A stretch of 64,000 nucleotides of DNA from Blastococcus sp. VKM Ac-2987 (GTDB lineage Bacteria > Actinomycetota > Actinomycetes > Mycobacteriales > Geodermatophilaceae): positions 1,054,001 to 1,118,000 of the forward strand of contig NZ_JAPVBG010000003.1 of assembly GCF_026967805.1 (NCBI RefSeq), in the 5' to 3' direction. The notes under the pieces are model-generated. The model saw only the letters and a list, made by a program, of their open reading frames with translations. It ran no database searches and was not told the DNA's origin. Both the position numbers and the translations under genes were made by a program. Below are positions 50,291 to 59,255 of this stretch, one piece after another. Each line of letters begins with the position of its first letter. Position 1 is the stretch's first letter.

Positions 50291-51673
50291 TCAGGCCGGC
50301 AGCTCCGACGCGGCAGCCAGCCCCGCCACCAGCTCGTCGCGTGGCGGGGCCAGGGGGAGACCCGGCGGCGGCCCGTCGGGCGCCGGCCGGCCCGGCGCCC
50401 AGCCCCGCGCGAGCAGAGCTCCTACCCGGGCGTGGGCGGCCGAGAGCCCGTCCGGCGGGTCGACCAGGTGCATGTGCCGCAGCACCACCCGGGCGACCTC
50501 CGGGTCGGCGCCGGCCGCGGCCAGCACGAGCAGCCGGGGCACCGGGCCCGGCGCCGGGGAACCGCCACCACCGGGCCGCTGCCCGTCCCGGACCGCACGC
50601 CACACCCTTGCCCGGTCGGCATCGATCTCGCGCGAGTCGTCGAACCACCCCCGCAGCTCCCCGGCGACCCAGGAGCCCTCGCGCTCCCGCCAGGCGCGGG
50701 GGTCGCCAGGGTCACCGGCCACCGCCTCGGCCAGCCGCAGCGCGTGGGCGACGGCCAGCGCCGTCCCCCGGCCGAAGTGCGGGTTGGTCGTGCAGACGGC
50801 GTCGGCGAGGGGGTGCAGGCCCAGGGGGGCGGCCGGGTCGAGTTGCCGGAACGTGTTGCGCAGCCCACCCATGACCGTCACAGGCGAGGCGGGGACGGAC
50901 CGCTCCGGGGCGACCCACTCCGCGGTCAGGGGGACGAGGCGGGCGGCCGCCTCGAAGACGGCGGTCCGCTGCAGCGAGGTCAGCTCGTCGTCGTCGGGCA
51001 GCCGGGTGAAGCAGACCGAGAAGGTCCGCCCGTCGTGCGGGAACACCAGGGCCGCGTAGCCGTCGGCCTCGGCCACCGAGATGACCCCACGGTTGGCTGC
51101 TGGCGTCCGGGCGCCGGGCAGGAGTCGGTACCGGCGCGAGACGTACACCTCGTCGGCCGGGGACGAGAGCGTCTCGGCCAGCCACGGCCGGGACAGCCGG
51201 CCGCGCCGGCCGCCCGCGTCCACCACGAGATCGGCGGGGAGGGTGGCGCCGTCGAGCAGCCGGACGCCGCGCACGGTGCCGCCGTCCGCCTCCACCGCGG
51301 CCACGGACTCCGGCACCAGGGAGATGCCCGGCTCGGTCTCCACCGCTGCGCGCAGCACCCACTCGAGCGTGCTCCGGCGGCACCAGAGCGACCGGAGCCC
51401 CTCCGGCAGCGGCACCTCCGGCACGCCCTGCGCCGCCAGCGCGTCCAGCACGTCCGGCAGCCCCGCGGCCAGTTCGGCGTACAGCCGGGCGAGCACGGCG
51501 TGCGGCTGGTGGAACTGGGCGACGCCACGGCGCGCCCAGTTCTCCGCCTCCACCACCGCCGCGGGTCGCGGGGTGGCGTCCCGCTCCAGCACCGCGACCG
51601 GGTGCCCTTGGCGGGCGAGGGCCAGAGCTGCCGCGCAGCCGGCCACCCCTCCTCCGGCGACGACGACGCGCAT
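50291..51673 (-). CDS. FAD-dependent oxidoreductase (monooxygenase/geranylgeranyl reductase-like)
   Basis: 460 residues from ATG at 51673 (GGGAGGAG upstream). The dinucleotide motif MRVVVAGGGVAGCAAALALA and LVVDAGGRRGRLSRPW mark a PHBH-type flavoprotein; AVCTTNPHFGRGTALAVAHA is the second FAD motif near the C-terminus, with a DAVC in place of DA. An extra helical region of about 100 residues follows. Substrate unknown. It separates tatC from helY, adjacent in M. tuberculosis. Confidence 0.82.
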   Translation of the reverse strand: MRVVVAGGGVAGCAAALALARQGHPVAVLERDATPRPAAVVEAENWARRGVAQFHQPHAVLARLYAELAAGLPDVLDALAAQGVPEVPLPEGLRSLWCRRSTLEWVLRAAVETEPGISLVPESVAAVEADGGTVRGVRLLDGATLPADLVVDAGGRRGRLSRPWLAETLSSPADEVYVSRRYRLLPGARTPAANRGVISVAEADGYAALVFPHDGRTFSVCFTRLPDDDELTSLQRTAVFEAAARLVPLTAEWVAPERSVPASPVTVMGGLRNTFRQLDPAAPLGLHPLADAVCTTNPHFGRGTALAVAHALRLAEAVAGDPGDPRAWREREGSWVAGELRGWFDDSREIDADRARVWRAVRDGQRPGGGGSPAPGPVPRLLVLAAAGADPEVARVVLRHMHLVDPPDGLSAAHARVGALLARGWAPGRPAPDGPPPGLPLAPPRDELVAGLAAASELPA

Positions 51674-51777
51674 GGGGCTCCTCCCGACGGCCGCCGCGGG
51701 GGCGGGAAGTGTCCGAGCGCCCATAGTGGAGACGCCGCGGCACACCCGCACCTCGGGACGGCGTGCAAGCTGGTGGC

Positions 51778-51939
51778 GTGGACGACGAGCTCGAGCACAC
51801 CCTCTCCGCCGCCGGGGCCGCCACCCGGGTGCCGCACCGGTCCGGTGCCGCCGGCGCCGGGGCGGTGGAGTTCCTCGGCCGCTTCGGGCGGACGGGCGAG
51901 CGGGCGCACCTGCGCGCCGGTCCGGCGGGCGAGCGGTGA
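51778..51939 (+). CDS. small protein translationally coupled to lipid kinase
   Basis: 53 residues from GTG, ending in a TGA that overlaps the next start (GTGA). Nearly every codon ends in G or C, as in real genes here, and VEFLGRFGRTGERAHLRAGP looks protein-like. No family recognised and no good ribosome binding site; it could be a leader peptide. Confidence 0.5.
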   Translation: MDDELEHTLSAAGAATRVPHRSGAAGAGAVEFLGRFGRTGERAHLRAGPAGER

Positions 51940-52832
51940 GCGGCCTCGAGGTCGCCGTCCTGGCCGGGCGCGCAGCCGGCCACGGGCGGGCCCGGACGGT
52001 CACCGGGGGCGTGCTCGCCGCCCTGCGGGCCTCGGGGATCACGCCGCGGGTGCTCGAGGCCGCCACCCGGGCCCGCGCCGAGGCCGAGGTGGCCGCCGCG
52101 GTCGCGGGCGGTGCCTCCGCCGTGGTCGCCGTGGGCGGGGACGGCACCGCCCACGCCGCGCTCCAGGTGGTCGCCGGGACGGCGGTCCCGCTGGCGCTCG
52201 TCCCGGCCGGGACCGGCAACGACCTGGCGCTCGCCCTCGGGGTGCCCGCCGACCCGGCCGCGGCGGTCCGCGCCGCCGCGGCCGACCTGCTGGCCGGCCG
52301 GGCCCGCAGCGTCGACGCCGGCCGTTCCGCGGGCCGGTGGTGGGCCACGGTGCTCTGCTGCGGCTTCGACTCCGCCGTGAGCGACCGGGCCAACCGGCTG
52401 CGCTGGCCGCCGGGGCGACGGCGCTACGACCTGGCCGTCCTCGCCGAGCTGGCCCGGCTGCGCCCGTACGAGGTGACGCTCTCGCTGGACGGGGCGCAGC
52501 GGACGCTGGCGGCGACGATGGTCGCCGTCGGCAACACCGCCTGGTACGGCGGCGGGCTCCGGATCTGCCCGGACGCCGACCCGGCTGACGGGCTGTTCGA
52601 CGTCACCGTCGTCGGCCCCACCACGCGGCGCGAGCTGATCCGCACGAAACCGCGGCTGGCCGACGGCTCCCACGTCACCCACCCCGCGGTGAGCGTGCAC
52701 CGGGCCGCCCGCGTGGAGCTGGCCTGCGCAGGCGTCACCACCTACGCCGACGGGGAGCCGGTGGCGCCGCTGCCGGTGGTCAGCGAGTGCGTGCCCGGAG
52801 CCCTCCGCGTGGTCGGCGCCGCCCCCGCCTGA
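51936..52832 (+). CDS. diacylglycerol kinase-family lipid kinase
   Basis: 298 residues from GTG at 51936. The nucleotide motif VVAVGGDGTAHAALQV near 65 and LVPAGTGNDLALALG near 90 define the DAGK catalytic domain; AVGNTAWYGGGLRICPDADP and DGLFDVTVVG belong to the C-terminal beta domain. It phosphorylates diacylglycerol or a related lipid at the membrane. Its N-terminus is short, typical of the YegS/DgkB type. Confidence 0.9.
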   Translation: MSGLEVAVLAGRAAGHGRARTVTGGVLAALRASGITPRVLEAATRARAEAEVAAAVAGGASAVVAVGGDGTAHAALQVVAGTAVPLALVPAGTGNDLALALGVPADPAAAVRAAAADLLAGRARSVDAGRSAGRWWATVLCCGFDSAVSDRANRLRWPPGRRRYDLAVLAELARLRPYEVTLSLDGAQRTLAATMVAVGNTAWYGGGLRICPDADPADGLFDVTVVGPTTRRELIRTKPRLADGSHVTHPAVSVHRAARVELACAGVTTYADGEPVAPLPVVSECVPGALRVVGAAPA

Positions 52833-52879
52833 CCGGCCCTCCGGTGATCAGCCGACCTGATCGTCCGGGAGCGAGCGCC

Positions 52880-52885
52880 TAACGT
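52880..52885 (+). promoter_or_regulatory. -10 element TAACGT, leaderless helY
   Basis: Exactly 6 nt before the ATG at 52892. Confidence 0.6.
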
Positions 52886-52891
52886 GGGGGC

Positions 52892-55720
52892 ATGTCCAGC
52901 CCCGCTGAGCGGTACGCCGCTGCCCGGAGGCGGACCTCCCACCCGACGCTGGCCGACTTCGCCGCCGAGCTGGGCTTCTCCCTGGACCCCTTCCAGGTGG
53001 AGGCATGCGAGGCGCTGGAGGACGGCTCGGGCGTCCTGGTCTGCGCGCCTACCGGCGCCGGCAAGACCGTGGTGGGCGAGTTCGCCGTGCACAAGGCTCT
53101 CGCCGAGGGGCGCAAGGCGTTCTACACGACGCCGATCAAGGCGTTGTCCAACCAGAAGTACAACGACCTGGTCGAGCGCTACGGCGCCGACCGGGTGGGG
53201 CTGCTGACCGGCGACAACGCCGTCAACGGCGACGCCCCGGTGGTGGTGATGACCACCGAGGTGCTGCGGAACATGCTCTACGCCGAGTCGCCGGCGCTGA
53301 CCGGGCTGGGCTACGTGGTGATGGACGAGGTGCACTACCTCGCCGACCGGTTCCGCGGCGCCGTCTGGGAGGAGGTGATCATCCACCTCCCGCAGTCGGT
53401 CACCCTGGTCTCCCTGTCGGCGACGGTGAGCAACGCCGAGGAGTTCGCCGACTGGCTGGTCACCGTGCGCGGCGACACGGAGGTCGTGGTCAGCGAGGTC
53501 CGGCCCATCCCGCTGTGGCAGCACATGCTGGTCGGCAACCGGGTGTTCGACCTGTTCTCGCTCCGCCCGGCGGCGCACGCGGGGGAGCAGGGGGAGGGGC
53601 CCCGCCCGCTGTCCACCCGGGAGCGCGGCGCCTCCGTCGTCGACCCGGAGCTGGTCCGCTACGTGCGGGAGCACGAGCGCCGCCTCGACACCTGGGGCGG
53701 CAACGGCCGCCGAGAGGGCCACCACCGGCCCCGATACCGGCCCCCGGCGCGCTCCGACGTCGTCGAGCGCCTCGACCGGGCGGGGCTGCTGCCGGCGATC
53801 ACCTTCGTGTTCAGCCGCAACGGCTGCGACGCCGCGGTCTCCCAGTGCCTGCTGAGCGGCCTGCGGCTCACCGACGAGACCGAGCGCGCCGAGATCGCCG
53901 CGATCATCGACGAGCGCACCGGCTCGCTGCCCGAGGAGGACCTGCACGTCCTCGGTTTCTGGGAGTGGCGCGAGGGGCTGCTGGCCGGGCTGGCGGCCCA
54001 CCACGCCGGGCTGGTGCCGGCGTTCAAGGAGACGGTCGAGGAGTGCTTCGTCCGCGGCCTGGTCAAGGCCGTGTTCGCCACCGAGACGCTCGCGCTGGGC
54101 ATCAACATGCCGGCGCGGACCGTCGTCCTCGAGCGGCTGGTCAAGTGGAACGGCGAGGCGCACGTCGACGTCACGCCGGGGGAGTACACCCAGCTCACCG
54201 GCCGGGCCGGCCGCCGCGGGATCGACGTCGAGGGGCACGCCGTCGTCCTGTGGGCGCCGGGCATGGACCCGTCGGTCGTCGCCGGGCTGGCCAGCACCCG
54301 CACCTACCCGCTGCGATCGAGCTTCCGGCCCAGCTACAACATGGCCGTCAACCTGGTCAGCTCCTTCGGCCGGGCACGGGCGCGGGAGCTCCTGGCCAGC
54401 TCGTTCGCCCAGTTCCAGGCCGACCGCTCGGTCGTCGGCCTGGCCCGGGCGGCGGCCCGCCACGAGCGGGACGCCGAGCAGCTCGCCGCGCAGATGCGGT
54501 CCGACCGCGGGGACGTCGGGGCCTACGTGCAGCTGCGCCGGGAGATCGCCGACCGGGAGAAGGAACTCTCCCGCGACTCGCAGGCCAAGCGCCGCATGGA
54601 GGCCTCCGACGCCCTGGCCGCCCTGCGCCCGGGCGACGTCATCCGGGTGCCCACGGGACGGCGGCAGGGGCTGGCGGTCGTCCTCGACCCGGGCATCACC
54701 GACCTCGCCGACCCGCGCCCGCTGGTGCTGACCGAGGACAAGTGGGCCGGCCGGCTCGGCTCGGTCGACTTCCCCGCACCGGTGTCGGCGCTGGCCCGGG
54801 TGAAGGTGCCGAAGAACTTCAACCACCGCAGCCCGCACGCGCGCCGCGACCTCGCCTCCACGCTGCGAAACGCCCGCGTCGAGCACGACCTGGGTGCCCG
54901 GCGGGTGAAGCACCGCTCGGCCGCCGCGGACGACCCGGTGCTCGCCGACCTCCGGCAGGCGCTGCGCAACCACCCGGTGCACCAGCTGCCCGACCGCGAG
55001 GAGCGGGTGCGGGTGGCCGAGCGCTGGCTGCGCGCGGTGCACGAGGCGGAGTCGCTGCACCGCAAGATGGCCGAGCGCACGGGGTCGCTCACCCGGCAGT
55101 TCGACCGCACCTGCGACGTCCTGGAGGAGCTGGGGTACCTGGTGCCGGAGCCGGCTCCGCTGGTGGCCGCCGACACCGGGGTGGTCGACGCGGGCGAGGT
55201 CAGGATCACCGACGACGGCCGGCGGCTGTCCCGCATCTGGTCGGAGTCGGACCTGCTGGCCGCCGAGTGCCTCCGGGCCGGCGCGTGGCGGGGGCTGAAC
55301 CCGGCGGAGCTGGCGGCCGCGGTCTCCACGCTGGTCTTCGAGGCGCGGCGGGACACCCCGAGCCTGCCCGCGGTGCCGGCCGGAAAGGTCGCGGCGGCGA
55401 TCGGCGAGATGCGCGGCATCCGCTCGCGGCTGCAGGACGTCGAGCTCGACCGCGGCGTCCCGGCCGGCCGCGACCTGGACCTCGGTTTCGCCTGGGCCGC
55501 CTACCGCTGGGCCGACGGGCAGAGCCTGGACCGGGTGCTGGCCGGGGCGGAGCAGGCCGGCACCGAGCTCTCCGGCGGCGACTTCGTGCGGTGGACCCGG
55601 CAGCTGCTGGACCTGCTCGACCAGCTCGGGAAGGTCGCCGACGACGGGGTCGCGCGGACGGCACGCGCCGCGGTGGAGCGGATCCGCCGCGGCGTGGTGG
55701 CCGTCGCGGTCGGCGGCTGA
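52892..55720 (+). CDS. helY: Ski2/Mtr4-like helicase HelY
   Basis: 942 residues. DEVH-box SF2 helicase: Walker A VCAPTGAGKTVVGEFAVHKA near 55, DEVH in VVMDEVHYLADRFRG near 145, SLSATVSNAEEFADWL (motif III), LALGINMPARTVVLE and QLTGRAGRRGIDVEG (motif VI) near 440. A C-terminal DSHCT domain occupies about 770-940. Mycobacterial HelY (Rv2092c) is the direct relative, next to tatC there. Role in RNA or DNA unwinding is uncertain. Confidence 0.95.
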   Translation: MSSPAERYAAARRRTSHPTLADFAAELGFSLDPFQVEACEALEDGSGVLVCAPTGAGKTVVGEFAVHKALAEGRKAFYTTPIKALSNQKYNDLVERYGADRVGLLTGDNAVNGDAPVVVMTTEVLRNMLYAESPALTGLGYVVMDEVHYLADRFRGAVWEEVIIHLPQSVTLVSLSATVSNAEEFADWLVTVRGDTEVVVSEVRPIPLWQHMLVGNRVFDLFSLRPAAHAGEQGEGPRPLSTRERGASVVDPELVRYVREHERRLDTWGGNGRREGHHRPRYRPPARSDVVERLDRAGLLPAITFVFSRNGCDAAVSQCLLSGLRLTDETERAEIAAIIDERTGSLPEEDLHVLGFWEWREGLLAGLAAHHAGLVPAFKETVEECFVRGLVKAVFATETLALGINMPARTVVLERLVKWNGEAHVDVTPGEYTQLTGRAGRRGIDVEGHAVVLWAPGMDPSVVAGLASTRTYPLRSSFRPSYNMAVNLVSSFGRARARELLASSFAQFQADRSVVGLARAAARHERDAEQLAAQMRSDRGDVGAYVQLRREIADREKELSRDSQAKRRMEASDALAALRPGDVIRVPTGRRQGLAVVLDPGITDLADPRPLVLTEDKWAGRLGSVDFPAPVSALARVKVPKNFNHRSPHARRDLASTLRNARVEHDLGARRVKHRSAAADDPVLADLRQALRNHPVHQLPDREERVRVAERWLRAVHEAESLHRKMAERTGSLTRQFDRTCDVLEELGYLVPEPAPLVAADTGVVDAGEVRITDDGRRLSRIWSESDLLAAECLRAGAWRGLNPAELAAAVSTLVFEARRDTPSLPAVPAGKVAAAIGEMRGIRSRLQDVELDRGVPAGRDLDLGFAWAAYRWADGQSLDRVLAGAEQAGTELSGGDFVRWTRQLLDLLDQLGKVADDGVARTARAAVERIRRGVVAVAVGG

Positions 55721-55809
55721 CGAGCGCGTCGCCGGCCGCGGGGAGCGGGGCCGGTGCGGCAGAATCCGAGCGTGTCCCGGCGAGGGGCGCCAGCGACCCG
55801 GGAGCGACG

Positions 55810-56517
55810 ATGACCGACCCGCCGTACCGCGACGGCCGCAGCGGTGGGGGCCCGGACGGCCCGGTGCCGGGTCCCGTCGACCACCCGCGGCACGGGCCGC
55901 CGCCGCACGGGCCGCCTCCCTACGGCCAGCCCCCGTACGGGCCGGCCCCGCACGCCCAGGGGCCGTACGGACCCTGGGGCCCGCAGCCGGGTGGTCCGCC
56001 GCACGGCGCCACCCAGCCCTACACCCGCCCGCCCGGTGGTTTCGGTCAGCCCGTGCCGCCCCCGCACGGCTGGGGGCAGCCGCCGTGGGGGGCGTCCGGC
56101 CAGCAGCACGGACGGCCGCCGGGGAGCGCGGCTGCGCCCTACGGCGGGCCGGGGTACGCCCCAACCGGCCCCGGCGGGCCGTTCGGTCCGCCGGGGCAGC
56201 CGCCCGCCCCGCGCGGGCCCCGGTGGGGGCTGCTCGCCGTGCTGGCGGCCCTCGCCGTCGTCGCCGTCACCGTCGCCCTCCTCGCCACCACCGCCGGGCC
56301 GACCGCCCTGTCCCGGACGGCGGTCGAGCGCGACGTCGCGGTCCAGTTCGAGCAGCTCGAGGGCGTGGCGGTGGACCTCGAGTGCGCCGAGGAGATGGCG
56401 GTCGAGCAGGGCGCCACCTACGAGTGCACCGGCGTGACCGCCGACGACGAGCAGATCACCCTGCGGATCGAGATCACCGACGAGGACGGCGCCCGCTACA
56501 CCTGGACCGAGCCCTGA
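55810..56517 (+). CDS. DUF4333 membrane protein with proline-rich N-terminus (Rv2091c-type)
   Basis: 235 residues. Residues 1-135 are Pro/Gly/His/Tyr-rich repeats (HGPPPHGPPPYGQPPYGPAP). One helix (GLLAVLAALAVVAVTVALLA) precedes the outside DUF4333 domain of about 70 residues with two Cys (DLECAEEM and YECTGV), probably a disulfide. Function unknown; the order helY, this gene, then exonuclease is conserved. Confidence 0.88.
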   Translation: MTDPPYRDGRSGGGPDGPVPGPVDHPRHGPPPHGPPPYGQPPYGPAPHAQGPYGPWGPQPGGPPHGATQPYTRPPGGFGQPVPPPHGWGQPPWGASGQQHGRPPGSAAAPYGGPGYAPTGPGGPFGPPGQPPAPRGPRWGLLAVLAALAVVAVTVALLATTAGPTALSRTAVERDVAVQFEQLEGVAVDLECAEEMAVEQGATYECTGVTADDEQITLRIEITDEDGARYTWTEP

Positions 56518-56523
56518 CCCCGC

Positions 56524-57450
56524 TCAGCCCAGGACGCCGTCGGGCCAGCCGAGCGCGGCGCCGAGCCGGCTGAGCGACGACTGCAGCCCGTAGGCCTCGG
56601 CCAGCTCCGCGAGGGCCCAGGGATCGGCCGGCGACCGGGGGAGCGCGCCCTCGACCGCGGGCAGGTCGATGCCCGTGGCCACCGCGACCACGACCGGGGC
56701 CGCGTCGAGGTAGTCGTTCGCGGCGGTCAGCTTCTTCAGCACGGCGGCGGTCAGCGGCGGCTTCGGGACGACGGTCCGCGCGACCGCCGCCCGGATGCCG
56801 GCGAGGTCGCCGAACTCGTTGATCAGCGCCGCCGCCGTCTTGGCACCGACCCCGGCGACGCCGGGCAGACCGTCGCTGGGGTCCCCGCGGAGCACGGCGA
56901 AGTCGGCATAGGCCCGGCCGGGGATCCCGTACTTGGCCTTGACCGCCGCCTCGTCCACGAACTCCAGGTCGGAGATGCCGCGGGCGGTGTAGAGGATCCG
57001 CACGCCCCGGGCGTCGTCGACGAGCTGGAACAGGTCCCGGTCGCCGGTGACGACGTCGACCGGGCCGCGGGCGCGGGTGGCGAGCGTGCCGATCACGTCG
57101 TCGGCCTCGTACCCGGGCGCACCGACGCGGGCGAGCCCGGCCGCCGCGAGCACCTCGACCAGGATCGGCACCTGGGGACCCAGCTCGTCGGGTGTCTCCT
57201 CGCCGCCGTCGGGGGAGAGCCGGTGCGCCTTGTACGAGGGCAGCGCCTCGACGCGGAAGGCCGGCCGCCAGTCGTCGTCCCAGCAGGCCACCAACCGGTC
57301 GGGGCCGTGGGTGGTGAGCAGCCGGGCGGTCATGTCCAGGAAGCCGCGCACGGCGTTGATCGGTCGCCCGTCCGGCGTGGTCACGCTGGTCGGGACGCCG
57401 TAGAAGGCGCGGAAGTACAGCGACGCGGCGTCCAGCAGCATGGTGGTCAC
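56524..57450 (-). CDS. stand-alone 5'-3' exonuclease (Rv2090-type)
   Basis: 308 residues; GTG at 57450 or ATG at 57441 can start it. Pol I N-terminal nuclease fold: MLLDAASLYFRAFYGVP, Asp in LVACWDDDWR, the acidic cluster PGYEADDVIGTLA, VDVVTGDRDLFQLV and DGLPGVAGVGAKTAAALI, the H3TH DNA-binding motif. There is no polymerase domain. It should remove RNA or flap DNA in repair. Convergent with the DUF4333 gene. Confidence 0.93.
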   Translation of the reverse strand: MTTMLLDAASLYFRAFYGVPTSVTTPDGRPINAVRGFLDMTARLLTTHGPDRLVACWDDDWRPAFRVEALPSYKAHRLSPDGGEETPDELGPQVPILVEVLAAAGLARVGAPGYEADDVIGTLATRARGPVDVVTGDRDLFQLVDDARGVRILYTARGISDLEFVDEAAVKAKYGIPGRAYADFAVLRGDPSDGLPGVAGVGAKTAAALINEFGDLAGIRAAVARTVVPKPPLTAAVLKKLTAANDYLDAAPVVVAVATGIDLPAVEGALPRSPADPWALAELAEAYGLQSSLSRLGAALGWPDGVLG

Positions 57451-57600
57451 GCGGCCGCACCGCCGTTCCCCGCGGCCGGGCGGCAGCCCGCTGCCCGTGC
57501 GGTCGACGGTGCCGTGCTCCTCGGGGACCTTCCGAACTCCTCCACGACGGCGGACGGTAGCGGTCTGGCAACGATTGCGGGAAACGACGGCCCCCGTGGT

Positions 57601-57606
57601 TAGTCT
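57601..57606 (+). promoter_or_regulatory. -10 element TAGTCT, leaderless M24 peptidase
   Basis: Exactly 6 nt before the GTG at 57613. Confidence 0.6.
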
Positions 57607-57612
57607 GCGCTG

Positions 57613-58767
57613 GTGGGAACCGCGACGAATCCGGCCGGAACCGGCCCGCTCGTGACCGTCGACCGGGTGCACGCCGCACGCGCGGTCGCCGGGGAGCTGG
57701 GCGTCGACCTGCTCGTGCTCACCCCGGGCGCCGACCTGCGGTACCTCTGCGGGTACGACGCGCACGCCATGGAGCGGCTGACCGCGCTCGCCGTCCCGCG
57801 GTCGGGCGAGCCGTTCCTCGTCGTGCCCCGGCTGGAGGCGCCCATGGTGGGCGTGAGCCCCGCCGGCGCACTCGGGCTGGAACTCCTGGCCTGGGACGAG
57901 ACCGACGACCCGTTCGCGGTGCTCGCCGGGGCGGCCACCGAGCGACTGGGCTCGGCCCCGGCGCGGGTCGCCGTCGGCTCGCGAACCTGGGCCGAGCACG
58001 CCCTCGGCGTGCAGCGGGCCCTGCCCGGCGCCGCCCTCGAGCTCGCGTCGCCGGTCGTCGACCGGCTGCGCATGGTCAAGACCCAGGCCGAGGTGGCGGA
58101 GCTGGCGCTGGCCGGCGCCGCCATCGACCGGGTGCACGCCCGCATGGCGGAGTGGCTGACCGTCGGGCGGACCGAGGCGGAGGTGGGCGCGGACATCGCC
58201 GCGGCGATCCTCGCCGAGGGGCACGTCGGCGTGGACTTCACCATCGTCGGGTCCGGGCCGAACGGGGCCAGCCCGCACCACGAGCTCTCCGACCGCGTGG
58301 TCGCCGCCGGCGACCTGGTCGTCGTCGACATCGGCGGGCAGACCGCCACCGGCTACCGCTCCGACTGCACGCGCACCTACGTCGTCGGCGGCGCGCCCGA
58401 CGCCGAGGTCGCCGAGTGGTACGCGGTGCTGCACGCGGCGCAGCAGGCCGCGACCGCGGCCGTGCGGCCGGGCGCCACCGCCGAGCAGATCGACGCCGCC
58501 GCGCGCGAGGTCATCGCCGACGGAGGCTGGGGCGAGTACTTCATCCACCGCACCGGCCACGGCATCGGCCTGGACTCCCACGAGGCGCCCTACATCGTCG
58601 CCGGCAACCAGCTGCCCCTCGAGCCCGGCATGGCGTTCTCCGTCGAGCCGGGCATCTACCTGCCCGGCCGTCACGGCGCCCGCATCGAGGACATCGTGGT
58701 CTGCACCGACGACGGCGTCCGCGTCCTCAACAACGGTTCCCGTGAGCTCGTCGAACTCCCCGGCTGA
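57613..58767 (+). CDS. M24 Xaa-Pro peptidase (PepQ/PepE-type)
   Basis: 384 residues from GTG. The N-terminal creatinase-like domain runs to about 155. The pita-bread domain carries all five metal ligands: VVVDIGGQTATGYRSDCTRTY (two Asp), HRTGHGIGLDSHE (His), FSVEPGIY (Glu) and ARIEDIVV (Glu). It cleaves dipeptides ending in proline. Corresponds to Rv2089c. Its last 26 bases are shared with the next gene. Confidence 0.94.
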   Translation: MGTATNPAGTGPLVTVDRVHAARAVAGELGVDLLVLTPGADLRYLCGYDAHAMERLTALAVPRSGEPFLVVPRLEAPMVGVSPAGALGLELLAWDETDDPFAVLAGAATERLGSAPARVAVGSRTWAEHALGVQRALPGAALELASPVVDRLRMVKTQAEVAELALAGAAIDRVHARMAEWLTVGRTEAEVGADIAAAILAEGHVGVDFTIVGSGPNGASPHHELSDRVVAAGDLVVVDIGGQTATGYRSDCTRTYVVGGAPDAEVAEWYAVLHAAQQAATAAVRPGATAEQIDAAAREVIADGGWGEYFIHRTGHGIGLDSHEAPYIVAGNQLPLEPGMAFSVEPGIYLPGRHGARIEDIVVCTDDGVRVLNNGSRELVELPG

Positions 58768-59215
58768 GGCCGGGGCGACCGCGGTCGACGTCGACCGCGC
58801 CCTGCTGGCGGCCCTGGCCCGCGACGGCCGCGCGAGCTTCACCGATCTCGCCGAGCGGGTGGGCCTGTCGGTCTCGGCGGTGCACCAGCGGGTGCGCCGG
58901 CTCGAGCAGCGGGGGCTGATCACCGGGTACCGCGCGACGCTCGACGCCCCGCAGATCGGGCTGCCGCTGACGGCCTTCGTGTCGATCACCCCGACCGACG
59001 CGCAGACCGACGACGCGCCGTCGCTGCTGGCCCATCTGGACGCCATCGAGGAGTGCCACGCGGTCGCCGGCGTGGAGAGCTACATCCTCAAGGTGCGGGT
59101 GGCCTCGCCCGACGCGCTGGAGAACCTGCTCAAGGAGATCCGGTGCGCCGCGAACGTCACCACCCGGACCACGGTGGTCCTCTCCACCTCGTACGAGGCC
59201 CGCCCGCTCATCTGA
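58742..59215 (+). CDS. Lrp/AsnC family transcription regulator
   Basis: 157 residues from a GTG inside the peptidase gene; no later start fits. N-terminal HTH SFTDLAERVGLSVSAVHQRV, linker, and the RAM/AsnC ligand domain (PLTAFVSITP to VLSTSYEARPLI). It senses an amino acid or small effector. Coupled translation with the peptidase suggests it responds to peptide or proline status, which is inference. Confidence 0.93.
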   Translation: MSSSNSPAEAGATAVDVDRALLAALARDGRASFTDLAERVGLSVSAVHQRVRRLEQRGLITGYRATLDAPQIGLPLTAFVSITPTDAQTDDAPSLLAHLDAIEECHAVAGVESYILKVRVASPDALENLLKEIRCAANVTTRTTVVLSTSYEARPLI

Positions 59216-59231
59216 TCCGCTGGACAGTCGT

Positions 59232-59247
59232 TCGAACGTGTGTTCGG
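59232..59247 (+). promoter_or_regulatory. LexA (SOS) box
   Basis: TCGAACGTGTGTTCGG matches the actinobacterial LexA palindrome TCGAAC-N4-GTTCGA in 11 of 12 fixed positions. It ends 8 bases before the radical SAM start. Confidence 0.85.
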
Positions 59248-59255
59248 ATGAGGGT

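Noticed and set aside
59238..59255. Upstream GTG start for the radical SAM gene
   Set aside because: It lies inside the LexA box, and the conserved protein begins at the ATG at 59256.
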